Assembly (NCBI RefSeq): GCF_905397375.1
Contig: NZ_CAJPVG010000001.1
Span: forward strand, 620,001-684,000
Length of the DNA stretch: 64,000 bases
DNA from: Ralstonia mannitolilytica
GTDB lineage: Bacteria > Pseudomonadota > Gammaproteobacteria > Burkholderiales > Burkholderiaceae
Direction: 5' to 3'
Each line of letters opens with the position of its first letter. Position 1 is the first letter of the stretch. Both the position numbers and the translations under genes were made by a program. The notes below the pieces were generated by a model, which did no database searches, was not told the origin of the DNA, and was given only the letters and a program-made list of their open reading frames with translations. Shown here one piece after another: positions 25,514-34,625 of the stretch.

Positions 25514-26359
25514 ATGTCACGCAACCCGATTGAACGCGACAGCTTTATCGAACGCGATGCGCGCCGACGCGCCATTGCCCTGCTCGACCCCGGCACCTTC
25601 CGAGAGCTGCTGGACCCGTTCGAACAATTGACCTCGCCGTGGCTGCCGCGTCAGGGCATCGTCACGCAGGCCGATGATGGCGTCGTCGTGGCGCGGGGCA
25701 CGCTGGGCGGGCAGCCCGCGGTGGTGCTCGCCATCGAGGGTGCATTCCAGGGCGGCAGCATGGGCGAGGTGTCCGGGGCCAAGATTGCCGGCGCGCTCGA
25801 ACTGGCGGCGGAAGACAACCGCAACGGCGTGCCGACGCGCGCGGTCATCGTCTTCGAGACCGGCGGAGTGCGGCTGCAGGAGGCCAACCTGGGCCTTGCC
25901 GCCATTGCTGAAATCCATGCAGGCATCCGTGCGCTGCGCGAGTACGGGCCAGTGATCGGCATCACCGCAGGCGTGGTCGGCTGCTTTGGCGGCATGAGCA
26001 TCGCCGCGGGCCTGTGCAGCTATCTGCTGATGACGCGCGAGGCGCGCCTCGGCCTGAACGGCCCGCAGGTGATCGAACAGGAAGCCGGCATCGAAGAATA
26101 CGACTCGCGCGACCGCCCCTTCATCTGGAGCCTCACCGGCGGCGAGCAACGCGCCGCCACCGGCCTGGCCGATGTCTGCATCGAAGACGATTCCGTCACG
26201 ATCCGCGCACAAGTGATCGAGTGGCTGCGTGCCGGCACACCCGCGCGCCAGCGCAGCGAGCAGATCGACCACTACCTCGCACAACTCGCCGCTGTCGACA
26301 CGTCGCGCCAAGCCACGGCAGAGGATGTACGCGCGCACTACGCAAAGGACGTCGCATGA
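25514..26359 (+). CDS. mdcD: Malonate decarboxylase beta subunit
   Basis: 281-residue carboxyltransferase-fold subunit that with MdcE decarboxylates malonyl-ACP. Crotonase-like oxyanion segments are seen in VVLAIEGAFQGGSMGEVSGAK and GVVGCFGGMSIAAGLCSYLLM. AAGGAG lies ahead of the ATG, and the stop overlaps mdcE by four bases (ATGA). Confidence 0.97.
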   Translation: MSRNPIERDSFIERDARRRAIALLDPGTFRELLDPFEQLTSPWLPRQGIVTQADDGVVVARGTLGGQPAVVLAIEGAFQGGSMGEVSGAKIAGALELAAEDNRNGVPTRAVIVFETGGVRLQEANLGLAAIAEIHAGIRALREYGPVIGITAGVVGCFGGMSIAAGLCSYLLMTREARLGLNGPQVIEQEAGIEEYDSRDRPFIWSLTGGEQRAATGLADVCIEDDSVTIRAQVIEWLRAGTPARQRSEQIDHYLAQLAAVDTSRQATAEDVRAHYAKDVA

Positions 26360-27186
26360 GCCAGAACGAACTTTCCACGCGCGGCGCGACCTGGATGCGC
26401 GCGCTCGCCGTCGGCACACCGGTGCCGGGTTACGGCAGCACGCTGCAAGTCGTCGATGCCGCGCTCGCGGGCCAGCCCGCGCGCTACATCGCCGTCGTGC
26501 CCGATGCCGAGAACCGCTTCCCTCGCGCACGCAACGGTGAAGTCGGCCTCGTCGAAGGCTGGCAGCTCGCGCGTGCCGTGCGCGATGTCATGACTGCAGA
26601 TGCCGCGCAGGAAAAGAAGCGCGCCATCGTCGCCGTCATCGATGTGGCAAGCCAAGCCTACGGCCGCCGCGAGGAGGCCTACGGCATCCACCTCGCGCTG
26701 GCTGCAGCGGCGGACGCCTACGCTGCCGCACGCCTGGCCGGCCACCCCGTCATCGGCCTCATCGTCGGCCGCGCCATGTCGGGCGCATTGCTCGCGCACG
26801 GCTACCAGGCCAATCGCCTGCTCGCACTGGACGACGCCGACGTGATGGTGCACGCAATGGGCAAGGCCGCAGCCGCGCGCGTAACGCTGCGCTCCGTGGC
26901 CGACCTGGAACGCCTCGCACAAGAGATTCCGCCCATGGCCTACGACATCGCCAGCTTCGCGTCGCTCGGGTTGCTGTGGAAACTGCTGAAGGTGCAATCC
27001 GCCGACGCACCCGACGCCAGCGACGTCGACACCGTGCAGACCGCACTCGCCGCAGCACTGGCCGACATCGCAGCCGACCCATCACGCGGCCTGGAAAGCC
27101 GCCTGGGCGCACCGCTGCGCAACGCATCGTCGGAAGTCCGCAAACGCCTGCGCGAGCAATGGAACGCCCAGCCAGAAGGCGCATAA
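26356..27186 (+). CDS. mdcE: Malonate decarboxylase gamma subunit
   Basis: 276-residue partner of MdcD in the decarboxylase core. The carboxyltransferase-like fold shows in VIDVASQAYGRREEAYGIHLAL and GLIVGRAMSGALLAHG. It is the last gene before a hairpin-rich intergenic repeat, after which the operon continues with madLM and mdcGH. Confidence 0.96.
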   Translation: MSQNELSTRGATWMRALAVGTPVPGYGSTLQVVDAALAGQPARYIAVVPDAENRFPRARNGEVGLVEGWQLARAVRDVMTADAAQEKKRAIVAVIDVASQAYGRREEAYGIHLALAAAADAYAAARLAGHPVIGLIVGRAMSGALLAHGYQANRLLALDDADVMVHAMGKAAAARVTLRSVADLERLAQEIPPMAYDIASFASLGLLWKLLKVQSADAPDASDVDTVQTALAAALADIAADPSRGLESRLGAPLRNASSEVRKRLREQWNAQPEGA

Positions 27187-27564
27187 CGAATAGGAAGCAC
27201 ATCACGGCGCGAACCTAAAGCACCAGATGGTGTGGCCGTGCCCTGCCCTAGATGGCGCCTTGAATTTCTGTTGGAGGGAGGAAAAAGAGAGGAGGCTGTT
27301 TGAGCGAAGCGAGTTTGCCTCCTCTCCCTCCCTGCGACAGAAATTCAAGGAATCTTTCGCCATCTCGGGCGCGCCTTTCTTTGCCTACTTTCTTTGGCAA
27401 GACAAAGAAAGTAGGTCAGCCCCGGCAGGGGATGAAACAAGGGATGCACCACCAACGCAATCAACGCAATCAACGCAATCAACGCCAAACAACCAGTCCT
27501 CAACCCTCGATCACCCAAACACCACAACAGGCGACCCATCGCCGTTCCTTCAGGAGACAAAGAC
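27187..27564. repeat. Hairpin-rich intergenic repeat inside the malonate operon
   Basis: Three structures lie in 378 bases without a gene. A long dyad pairs CCTTGAATTTCTGT (27258-27271) with ACAGAAATTCAAGG (27337-27350), and inside it GGAGGGAG pairs with CTCCCTCC. A tight hairpin pairs CCTACTTTCTTTG (27384-27396) with CAAAGAAAGTAGG (27403-27415). A tandem run of the nonamer CAACGCAAT follows near 27456-27485. Sequences with the second hairpin are common between genes in Burkholderiales genomes (recalled, not searched). It separates mdcE from madL and could attenuate or process the mRNA. Confidence 0.75.
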
Positions 27565-27972
27565 GTGATCATCTACGGTACAACCCTGCTGGCGCTCTGT
27601 CATATCGCCGGCCTCTTCCTGGGCGACCTGCTCGGCCAGGCCATCGGCGTGAAGGCCAACGTGGGCGGCGTGGGCATCGCCATGCTGCTGCTCATCTTCG
27701 CGCGGCTCTACCTGCACAAGCGCGGCCTGATGCCCGCCGCCACCGAGGCGGGCGTCTCATTCTGGGGCGCGATGTACATCCCCGTAGTGGTGGCCATGGC
27801 AGCCACGCAGAACGTCGTCACGGCACTGCGCGGCGGCCCCGTTGCGTTGCTCGGTGCCATCGGCGCGGTGATCGTGTGCGGTGCGTGCATCGCGGTCATC
27901 AACCGCACAGGCAAGGCAGAAAACCGACAACCCCTGCCGCCACTGCCTGAATCCGAACAAGCCCGCGCCTAA
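27565..27972 (+). CDS. madL: Malonate transporter subunit MadL
   Basis: 135-residue membrane protein with about four hydrophobic segments (TLLALCHIAGLFLGDLLGQ, VGIAMLLLIFARLYL, IPVVVAMAATQNVV, LLGAIGAVIVCGACIAVI). It matches MadL, half of the sodium:malonate symporter MadLM first known from Malonomonas. GTG start with AGGAG eight bases upstream. It lies immediately before madM. Confidence 0.93.
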   Translation: MIIYGTTLLALCHIAGLFLGDLLGQAIGVKANVGGVGIAMLLLIFARLYLHKRGLMPAATEAGVSFWGAMYIPVVVAMAATQNVVTALRGGPVALLGAIGAVIVCGACIAVINRTGKAENRQPLPPLPESEQARA

Positions 27973-27983
27973 GGAGCCGCACC

Positions 27984-28748
27984 ATGCTGTCAATGCTAGA
28001 GAAAGTTCTGCAGCACAACGGGCTGGTCGCGGCGTTCGCGCTGGTCGGCATCGTCATGGGTCTGTCGATGTGGGTGTCCAAGAAGCTGACGTTCGGGCGC
28101 GTGCACGGCTCGGCCATCGCCATCATGATCGGGCTGGTGCTCGCCTATTGGGGCGGCATGCAGACCGGCGGCGAGCGTGGCCTGGCCGACCTGAAGCTGT
28201 TCGGCGGGATCGGTCTGATGGGCGGGGCCATGCTGCGCGACTTCGCCATCGTGGCGACGGCCTTTGAAGTGCAGGTGACCGAGGCACGCAAGGCCGGCAT
28301 GATCGGCGCCATCTCGCTGCTGCTGGGAACGGTGCTGCCGTTCATCGTCGGCGCCTGCGTTGCCTACGCCTTCGGTTACACCGATCCGGTGAGCGTCACC
28401 ACCATCGGCGCAGGCGCCGTCACGTACATCGTCGGACCGGTGACTGGTGCGGCGCTGGGCGCCACCTCCGATGTGATGGCGCTGTCGATTGCGACGGGCC
28501 TCGTCAAGGCGATCCTGGTGATGGTCGGCACGCCGTTCGCGGCCAAGGCGCTCGGCCTGAACAACCCGCGCGCGGCCATGGTGTTCGGCGGATTGGCGGG
28601 TACGGTCAGCGGGGTGTCGGCGGGCCTGGCCGCCACGGATCGGCGGCTGGTGCCGTACGGCTCACTGGTGGCGACGTTCCATACGGGCCTCGGCTGCCTG
28701 CTCGGACCGTCGATCCTGTTCCTGGCCACCCAAGCGCTGCTGCGATGA
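27984..28748 (+). CDS. madM: Malonate transporter subunit MadM
   Basis: 254-residue polytopic membrane protein with glycine-rich helices (GLVAAFALVGIVMGLSMWVSK, VFGGLAGTVSGVSAGLAA), the second subunit of the MadLM malonate carrier. It starts 12 bases after madL with AAGGAG upstream and overlaps mdcG by four bases. No MdcF-type carrier is seen, so MadLM is the likely malonate importer here. Confidence 0.94.
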   Translation: MLSMLEKVLQHNGLVAAFALVGIVMGLSMWVSKKLTFGRVHGSAIAIMIGLVLAYWGGMQTGGERGLADLKLFGGIGLMGGAMLRDFAIVATAFEVQVTEARKAGMIGAISLLLGTVLPFIVGACVAYAFGYTDPVSVTTIGAGAVTYIVGPVTGAALGATSDVMALSIATGLVKAILVMVGTPFAAKALGLNNPRAAMVFGGLAGTVSGVSAGLAATDRRLVPYGSLVATFHTGLGCLLGPSILFLATQALLR

Positions 28749-29380
28749 CAGCCACGCCGCTGCGCGCGCACGATCTGCTGTGGGTGTCTGAGACACCCGT
28801 GGCGACGGATGGCGCGCCCTTGCCGGACTGGGCCATCACGGTATGCCGGCAAGGGGCGCCAGTCGTGGTGCGACGCGCACCGCGCGGCGCCGATGGTTCC
28901 GTCCCGGTCGGCCTGCGCGGTGGCGCACGGCATGAACGCTGCGCGGCGACGGCAGCTGCCAACAGCATCACGCGTGTCGTCTCGCCCGAGGCGCTGGCAA
29001 CCGAAGCGGCCGCCATCGCACACGACGCGCCATTCGCGGCGCTGCGCACCTTGCGCGCGCTGGCACCAGGACTCAACGCACTCGGCTGGGCGTGGGGGCC
29101 GACGGGCGGCGCCGGCTTTGCGCTCGCCAGCGGGCTGCCTGTGCTGCATGCGCAGAGCGATCTCGACCTCGTTGTGCGCATGCCGCGTGCCCCGTCGACT
29201 GCGCAACGCGATCAGCTCGTCCGCCTGTTGAGCGATACCGAGTGCCGCGTCGATTTGCAGATCGACACCGGCTGCGGCGGCTTCGCGTTACGCGACTGGC
29301 TGGCGTCGCCGCATCAAACGTTGCTCAAGACCGACCACGGCCCCCGGCTCGTCGCAGACCCATGGAGCAACGCGGCATGA
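28745..29380 (+). CDS. mdcG: Malonate decarboxylase holo-ACP synthase
   Basis: 211-residue phosphoribosyl-dephospho-CoA transferase that loads the prosthetic group made by MdcB onto Ser25 of MdcC. Its nucleotidyltransferase-like core is visible in WAWGPTGGAGFALASGLPVL and SDLDLVVRMP, with the paired aspartates. It overlaps both madM and mdcH by four bases. Confidence 0.94.
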   Translation: MTATPLRAHDLLWVSETPVATDGAPLPDWAITVCRQGAPVVVRRAPRGADGSVPVGLRGGARHERCAATAAANSITRVVSPEALATEAAAIAHDAPFAALRTLRALAPGLNALGWAWGPTGGAGFALASGLPVLHAQSDLDLVVRMPRAPSTAQRDQLVRLLSDTECRVDLQIDTGCGGFALRDWLASPHQTLLKTDHGPRLVADPWSNAA

Positions 29381-30312
29381 GCATCCTGTTCATGTTTCCC
29401 GGCCAGGGCAGCCAGCGCGCGGGCATGTTGCATGCGCTGCCTGATGACCCCGCTGTTGCGCAGACGTTGACCGAAGCTGGCGACGTGCTCGGCGTCGATC
29501 CGCTCACGCTCGATACCACAGAGGCGTTGCGGTCGACGGTCGCCGTACAGCTTTGTCTCCTGATTGCCTGCGTGGCCGTGGCCCGCACGCTGACTCGACA
29601 GTACGCAGGACCGGACATGGTGGCGGGCCTGTCCATTGGCGCGTGGCCTGCGGCGGTTGTAGCCGGCGTGCTGGAGTTCAGCGATGCGCTGCGCCTGGTG
29701 CGCCTGCGGGCTCAGCTCATGGAAGACGCTTACCCCAGCGGTTACGGCATGGTCGCCATCATCGGCCTCGCCGAACCGGAGGTCAGCGGCATCGTTGCGC
29801 AAGTCAACGCCACCGCCACGCCGGCCTATGTCGCCAACGTGAATGCGGAACGGCAGATCGTCGTGGCCGGCAACGACGCAGCGCTCGCGCGCGTCGCCGA
29901 GCGTGCGCTGGCCCACGGCGCGTCGAAGGCGACGCGGTTGTGCATGGCGGTGCCGTCGCACTGCCCGTTGCTGGGCGCGCAGGCCGCCGAGCTTGCGGCC
30001 GCCGCGGCAAAGGCCACCGCCCACGCGCCACAGATCACCTACGTCAGCAGCAGCCGCGCGCGTGCGCTGTTCCGCGCCAATCTCATCGTCGAAGATCTCG
30101 CCTGGAACATGGCGCGGCCGGTGTTGTGGCACGACACGCTACGGCATGCGCTGGAACGCGGCGCAAACATGGCGGTGGAGGTGCCGGGTGGCGGCGCTCT
30201 GGCGCGCCTGGCGCAGGGTGTGTTTGCCGCAGAGGCCGTGTTGGATGCGGGCGCCGGGCTGGATGCGGTGCGAGTGCGGATACGGCGAAAACGCCGCGGG
30301 GATGGCGTTTGA
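29377..30312 (+). CDS. mdcH: Malonate decarboxylase epsilon subunit (malonyl-CoA:ACP transacylase)
   Basis: 311-residue acyltransferase that primes the holo-carrier protein with malonyl groups. Family motifs are FPGQGSQRAGM at the N-terminus and GLSIGAWPAAV, with the catalytic serine in the GxSxG-like loop, then a later AVPSHCPLL segment carrying the active-site histidine. Last gene of the operon. Confidence 0.95.
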   Translation: MSILFMFPGQGSQRAGMLHALPDDPAVAQTLTEAGDVLGVDPLTLDTTEALRSTVAVQLCLLIACVAVARTLTRQYAGPDMVAGLSIGAWPAAVVAGVLEFSDALRLVRLRAQLMEDAYPSGYGMVAIIGLAEPEVSGIVAQVNATATPAYVANVNAERQIVVAGNDAALARVAERALAHGASKATRLCMAVPSHCPLLGAQAAELAAAAAKATAHAPQITYVSSSRARALFRANLIVEDLAWNMARPVLWHDTLRHALERGANMAVEVPGGGALARLAQGVFAAEAVLDAGAGLDAVRVRIRRKRRGDGV

Positions 30313-30375
30313 ATGTCTGCCCGATGGACTTTTCAGCGGCATTCCGGCATCGTTGCGCGCCGGATTTCATCGCTC

Positions 30376-30874
30376 GTGAGAGGCCCCGAAGTGCGCGTCC
30401 TGCCCCTTGCCGCCATCGCCGCCTTGTTCGCCTCCTCCGCATTGGCGGCCAGCACGCAAACCGCCGAAGACGAACTCGCAAGCTGGCACTACGTCGCACA
30501 CTCATTGACGTATGGCGGCTATGAAACCGAAGGCCTGAGCTTTTACGCCAACTGCGAGTTCAAGCGGCTCTACGTTGCGGTATCCATGCGTGCGCAACCG
30601 CGGCAAAACGGTACGGCCCTCCGCCTCCAATTCGCTTCCGGCCCTCTTCGTTTAGCGATCCCGGCGCGCCTGCAAGTGTCCGACATGGAAGCGTATGCCG
30701 TGGGTGACGTGAAGTCGCGCGCGCTTCTACGCGTTGTTCCATACAGGCAAGCCGATCACGGTCAAAGTGGCCGGCGCCAACCCGCAGCTTCTGCAGCTCT
30801 CAGCGCGAAACGCCGACACCGGCGCCCGCCAGCTTGAAGCGGTTTGCCCGGTGGCGCACCAAACAGGTCAATAA
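30376..30874 (+). pseudogene. Secreted hypothetical protein, frameshifted
   Basis: From a GTG start the product has a signal peptide (VLPLAAIAALFASSALAAS) and a small domain (SWHYVAHSLTYGGYETEG, FYANCEFKRLYVAVSM). At about 30715-30724, in an alternating CG tract, the meaningful reading moves to the next frame: FYALFHTGKPITVKV... ending EAVCPVAHQTGQ at the TAA at 30872. Without the shift the frame ends in Arg/Pro-rich junk near 30837. One extra base explains it, either as a real mutation or a sequencing error. Confidence 0.65.
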
Positions 30875-30875
30875 A

Positions 30876-30900
30876 AAACGGGGCGCATGGCCCCGTTTCT
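30876..30900. terminator. Bidirectional terminator facing prfC
   Basis: AAACGGGG (30876-30883) pairs with CCCCGTTT (30891-30898), extended by a C-G pair inside, with A/T runs on both flanks. It serves the frameshifted gene on the plus strand and prfC on the minus strand. Confidence 0.85.
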
Positions 30901-30916
30901 TCTTGCTCATCGCCCG

Positions 30917-32518
30917 CTAGACGATTTCCCGCGTTTCCATGAACTGGATGTCCGGAAAGCGCTCCTGCGTCAGGCGCAGGTTCACCTGGCTCGGCGCCAG
31001 GTACACGTAGTCGCCAGCGCCGTCGAGCGCCACGTTGTGGCCGGCCTTGTCGATGAGCTTTTCAATGTCTTCCGGCTTGCCCCTGAGCCAGCGGGCGGTG
31101 GCGCATTCGTGCGGCTCGAAAATCGCATCGACGCCGTACTCGTGCTCCAGGCGGTGCGCCACCACGTCGAACTGCAGGATGCCGACCGCGCCCAGCACGA
31201 GGTCGTTGGATGCCAGCGGTCGGAACATCTGCGTGGCGCCTTCTTCGGCCAGCTGCTGCAGCCCCTTCTGCAATTGCTTCAGGCGCAGCGGGTTGTTCAG
31301 GCGCGCGCGACGGAAGAACTCCGGCGCAAACGACGGGATGCCCGTGAACTTGAGCGGCTCGCCTTCGGTAAACGCATCGCCCAGGCGGATCGTGCCGTGG
31401 TTCGGCACGCCGATGATGTCGCCGGCAAAGGCCTCTTCCGTGGTGTTGCGGTCCTGCGCCATGAACGTGATGGCGTTGTTGATGGCGACCGTCTTGCCGG
31501 TCGACACCTGCAGCAGCTTCATGCCGCGCTCGAAGCGGCCCGAACACACGCGCACGAAGGCGATGCGGTCGCGGTGCTTCGGGTCCATGTTGGCCTGGAT
31601 CTTGAAGACGAAGCCGGTGAACTTCTCTTCCATCGGCTTGACTTCGCGCGTTTCGGTGGGGCGTGGCAGCGGCTCGGGGGACTGATCGACCAGCGCATCG
31701 AGCAGCGACTGCACGCCGAAGTTGTTCACCGCCGAACCGAAATACACCGGGCACTGCTTGCCGGCCAGGAACGCCTCTTTGTCGAACGTGTGCGAGGCGC
31801 CGCGCACGAGTTCGATGTCGATGCGCAGCTCCTCGGCCTGCGCGCCCAGCACGCGGTCGAGCTCGGGGTTGTCCAAGCCCTGGATCAGGCCGGCGGTGGC
31901 GCCCTTCTCGCTGTCGGCGTTGGGGTCGAACAGCTGCACCGTATCGTTCACGAGGTGGTACACCCCTTTGAACGATTTACCCATGCCGATCGGCCACGTC
32001 ATCGGCGCGCACTGGATCTGCAGCACGCTTTCGATTTCATCGAGCAGTTCGATGGGCGCGCGGCCTTCGCGGTCGAGCTTGTTGATGAACGTAAGGATGG
32101 GCGTGCTGCGCAGCCGGCAGACGTTGAGCAGCTTGATGGTCTGCGCTTCCACGCCGTTGACGGAGTCGATCACCATCACGGCGGAGTCGACGGCCGTGAG
32201 CGTGCGGTACGTGTCTTCCGAGAAGTCTTCGTGGCCCGGTGTGTCGAGCAGGTTGACGATGTAGTCGCCGCCGTCGTTCCGGTACGGGAATTGCATCACC
32301 GAGGACGTGACGGAGATGCCGCGCTGCTTTTCCATCTCCATCCAGTCGGACGTGGCGTGACGGTTGGCCTTGCGTGCGCGGACGGCGCCGGCCATCTGGA
32401 TGGCGCCGCCGAACCACAGCAGTTTTTCCGTCAGCGTGGTTTTACCCGCATCCGGGTGGGCAATGATGGCGAACGTCCGGCGGCGCCGGATCTCCTGCTG
32501 CAGCGTACTCACGGGCAA
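30917..32518 (-). CDS. prfC: Peptide chain release factor 3
   Basis: 533-residue translational GTPase that recycles RF1/RF2 from the ribosome. G motifs are clear: AHPDAGKTT (G1), the threonine of ISVTSS (G2), DTPGHEDF (G3) and INKLDR (G4). The domain order and length fit RF3 rather than EF-G. It is a monocistronic housekeeping gene between two non-coding stretches. Confidence 0.98.
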   Translation of the reverse strand: MPVSTLQQEIRRRRTFAIIAHPDAGKTTLTEKLLWFGGAIQMAGAVRARKANRHATSDWMEMEKQRGISVTSSVMQFPYRNDGGDYIVNLLDTPGHEDFSEDTYRTLTAVDSAVMVIDSVNGVEAQTIKLLNVCRLRSTPILTFINKLDREGRAPIELLDEIESVLQIQCAPMTWPIGMGKSFKGVYHLVNDTVQLFDPNADSEKGATAGLIQGLDNPELDRVLGAQAEELRIDIELVRGASHTFDKEAFLAGKQCPVYFGSAVNNFGVQSLLDALVDQSPEPLPRPTETREVKPMEEKFTGFVFKIQANMDPKHRDRIAFVRVCSGRFERGMKLLQVSTGKTVAINNAITFMAQDRNTTEEAFAGDIIGVPNHGTIRLGDAFTEGEPLKFTGIPSFAPEFFRRARLNNPLRLKQLQKGLQQLAEEGATQMFRPLASNDLVLGAVGILQFDVVAHRLEHEYGVDAIFEPHECATARWLRGKPEDIEKLIDKAGHNVALDGAGDYVYLAPSQVNLRLTQERFPDIQFMETREIV

Positions 32519-32882
32519 AAAACCGAAAGGGAGGGGGTGAACAATGCGGACGAATGCGCACCTGGCAGGTGCGCGGGCCGGCGGGTCATCCTGCCGGCCG
32601 ATGGAATGCCGGGTTCGGGTGGGCGATCCAGGGCAGCCGAGATTGTACGCGATCGGCGTAGTTGCTTAGGATCAACTGACCCGGGCGGCAAGAGAGGGAA
32701 ACTCCGGAGGAACCGTCACCCGATGGGTGGAGACCAACCGCTTGTCGGAATACTCCGACAACCCTTTCGGAGATGGCGTTATCGAAGTTGTCATGAAGCT
32801 CCCGTATTGTGGAGCCCGTCGCAAAAACGGCGCCCATGCGTGGTGCCGGCGATGCTGAAAGACATCAAGAAGGAGTCTAATC
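32519..32882. other. Intergenic region with a perfect palindrome
   Basis: No gene is seen in these 360 bases between divergent genes. The region contains TTGTCGGA-ATAC-TCCGACAA (32742-32761), an eight-base perfect stem. A near-identical palindrome occurs at 49814-49832. Confidence 0.55.
32742..32761. promoter_or_regulatory. Palindrome TTGTCGGA-N4-TCCGACAA
   Basis: Perfect eight-base arms around ATAC. It could be an operator for a dimeric regulator, or a small hairpin. Its sister copy at 49814-49832 differs by one loop base and the last arm base. Confidence 0.45.
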
Positions 32883-33110
32883 GTGCGTAGTCGAACCCCT
32901 GTCGATCCGGCAGTGCAACGCATCATCGAGACCACGCGCAAGGCGTGGGAACTCGACGAGCAAAGCGTGCGCGCGGCGCGTCAGCAACGCGCCGCCAATC
33001 GCCGCAAGCGGATCAAGGCCCTGCCGCAGCACAGCCTGCAGGCACTCGCCGCACTGGCCCTGCAAGCTGAAATCTGGGCCGCGCGGAAAACCGTGGTGAC
33101 GGTCGGTTAG
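32883..33110 (+). CDS. Small basic protein, 75 residues
   Basis: Starts at a GTG with AAGGAG nine bases upstream and is followed by a strong terminator, so it looks like a real single gene. The product is arginine- and alanine-rich and probably all helical (QSVRAARQQRAANRRKRIKALPQ). No family recognised. The charge could suit nucleic-acid or membrane-surface binding, but nothing further can be said. Confidence 0.6.
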   Translation: MRSRTPVDPAVQRIIETTRKAWELDEQSVRAARQQRAANRRKRIKALPQHSLQALAALALQAEIWAARKTVVTVG

Positions 33111-33134
33111 TTGCGCAGTTCCTCACCGTGTCGA

Positions 33135-33160
33135 GGGCCACAGAAGTGGCCCTTTTCTTT
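33135..33160 (+). terminator. Rho-independent terminator
   Basis: GGGCCAC (33135-33141), loop AGAA, GTGGCCC (33146-33152), then TTTTCTTT. A classical terminator for the small gene just upstream. Confidence 0.9.
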
Positions 33161-33253
33161 TGCACGGCGTTCTTTGTGACGCTCCGGCAGGGCATGGCGG
33201 TTGCTTCGTGTTGGCTGAGGAATTCCACGCCGATGCACTTTACGGAGGCCCGC

Positions 33254-33559
33254 ATGACCGAACTGAACCCCACCCCCACGTCAAGCAACGGCACGAACGG
33301 TTCCACCGTCACGACGCTCCATCCGCAGATCGATCAGACCGCCCAGCGCGTCAAGGATGCCACCGCCGACGGCATCGACCGGCTTGCCGGCGTCATCTCC
33401 AGCGCACTGGCGCAGTTCGACCGGCGCACGGAGCAGTTGAAGAACCTGCACGCCAACGTGTCGCAACAGGCCAGTGGCTCGGTGCGCGAGCACCCCGTCA
33501 TCACGATCGGCCTGGCCTTCGTGGCGGGCATGCTGCTGGAGCAGCTGACGCGCGACTGA
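33254..33559 (+). CDS. DUF883-type protein (ElaB/YqjD-like)
   Basis: 101-residue protein from MTELNPTPTSS, with CGGAGG upstream. An amphipathic helical middle (IDQTAQRVKDATADGIDRLAG) is followed by a C-terminal anchor (EHPVITIGLAFVAGMLLEQL), the ElaB/YqjD pattern of inner-membrane, ribosome-associated stationary-phase proteins. A second protein of the same length and layout is encoded at 34626-34931, so this locus holds a paralogous pair around the BrkB gene. Confidence 0.75.
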   Translation: MTELNPTPTSSNGTNGSTVTTLHPQIDQTAQRVKDATADGIDRLAGVISSALAQFDRRTEQLKNLHANVSQQASGSVREHPVITIGLAFVAGMLLEQLTRD

Positions 33560-33560
33560 G

Positions 33561-34520
33561 TCAGCGGCTGTCGCGCGACAGGCTGGCCGCCAGCGTGGGG
33601 TTGAGCAGCGCCGCCTGCGCTGCGCGGCCGGCCTGCTCGTGCTGGCGGCTGCCGAACTGCAGCGCGTATTGGCGCGTGATGAGCGCCCCGAAGAAGAAGA
33701 TCTGGGCCGAATAGTAGATCCACAGCATCAGCGCCACGACCGAGCCCGCCGCGCCATACGAAGACGCCACCGCGCTGTTACCGAGATACAGCCCGATCAG
33801 GTGCTTGCCAAGCGTGAAGAGCAGCGCCGTCACGACCGCGCCCAGCGCCACATCGCGCCAGGCCACCCGAGTCTCGGGCAGCATCTTGAAGATGGTGCCG
33901 AATAGCAGCGACACCACCGCAAACGAAAATGCGGACGACAGGATTTCGGCCACCACGGCAAAGGCGCCCGAGCCTGACCACAGCGCCCCCCAGAAGCGCT
34001 CCACCACCGCCAGGGCGGCGTTGATGATGAGCGACACGAGCAGCAGGAAGGCGAGAACCAGGATCAGGCTGAACGAGAGCAGCCGTGAGCGCAGGACGCC
34101 CCACAGCCCCGACTGCTGGCGCGGGGGCACATCCCAGAGTTCGTCGAGGCTGTCCTTGAGTTCGGAGAAGGCGGTCGTGGCGCCAACCATGAGCAAGGCG
34201 ACTGCTGTGACGGCCGCGAAGACACCATTGCCGGACCGCTTCGTGGCCGCGAGCACGGCCTCGACTGCGGCCGCCCCCTGTGCGCCGACGAGACCCTCGA
34301 TCTGGCCGAAGATCTCGCCGCGCGCGGCCTGTTCGCCGAAGAACAGGCCGGCAATCGAAATGACCAGCACAAGCACGGGCGCCATCGAGAACAGGGTGTA
34401 GAACGACAGCGCCGCGCCCTTGCTGGCCGCGCGGTGGGTGGACCACTGGCGCACCGCGCCGAGCAGCACCTGCGCAGCGCGCTTGAGCACGTCCCGGTTG
34501 AGGCAGGCAGCCAGGCGCAT
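33561..34520 (-). CDS. YihY/BrkB family inner-membrane protein
   Basis: 319-residue polytopic membrane protein from MRLAACLNRDVLKRAAQ. The family signature HRAASKGAALSFYTLFSMAPVLVLVISIA-type first helix is present, and about six hydrophobic segments follow, the last (GSVVALMLWIYYSAQIFFFGA) being very typical. Function is not settled; the family was once called ribonuclease BN in error. An earlier in-frame ATG at 34547 is possible. It ends two bases from the convergent DUF883 gene. Confidence 0.92.
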   Translation of the reverse strand: MRLAACLNRDVLKRAAQVLLGAVRQWSTHRAASKGAALSFYTLFSMAPVLVLVISIAGLFFGEQAARGEIFGQIEGLVGAQGAAAVEAVLAATKRSGNGVFAAVTAVALLMVGATTAFSELKDSLDELWDVPPRQQSGLWGVLRSRLLSFSLILVLAFLLLVSLIINAALAVVERFWGALWSGSGAFAVVAEILSSAFSFAVVSLLFGTIFKMLPETRVAWRDVALGAVVTALLFTLGKHLIGLYLGNSAVASSYGAAGSVVALMLWIYYSAQIFFFGALITRQYALQFGSRQHEQAGRAAQAALLNPTLAASLSRDSR

Positions 34521-34625
34521 GGATTCCTCGCAACGTGGCGCGGCCATCCGCGCCCGACCTTGAGCGTAGTCACGGCGCGGCGCACGCGCAAGCGTGGCGG
34601 CCGCGCGTGAAACCGGCGCGGGGCC

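Noticed and set aside
27454..27487. Tandem CAACGCAAT units as a CRISPR-like array
   Set aside because: The units are nine bases with no spacers; it is a simple short tandem repeat.
30886..30902. CCCCGTTTCT as a further origin-type site
   Set aside because: It is the right arm of the prfC-side terminator and lacks the CGTA half.
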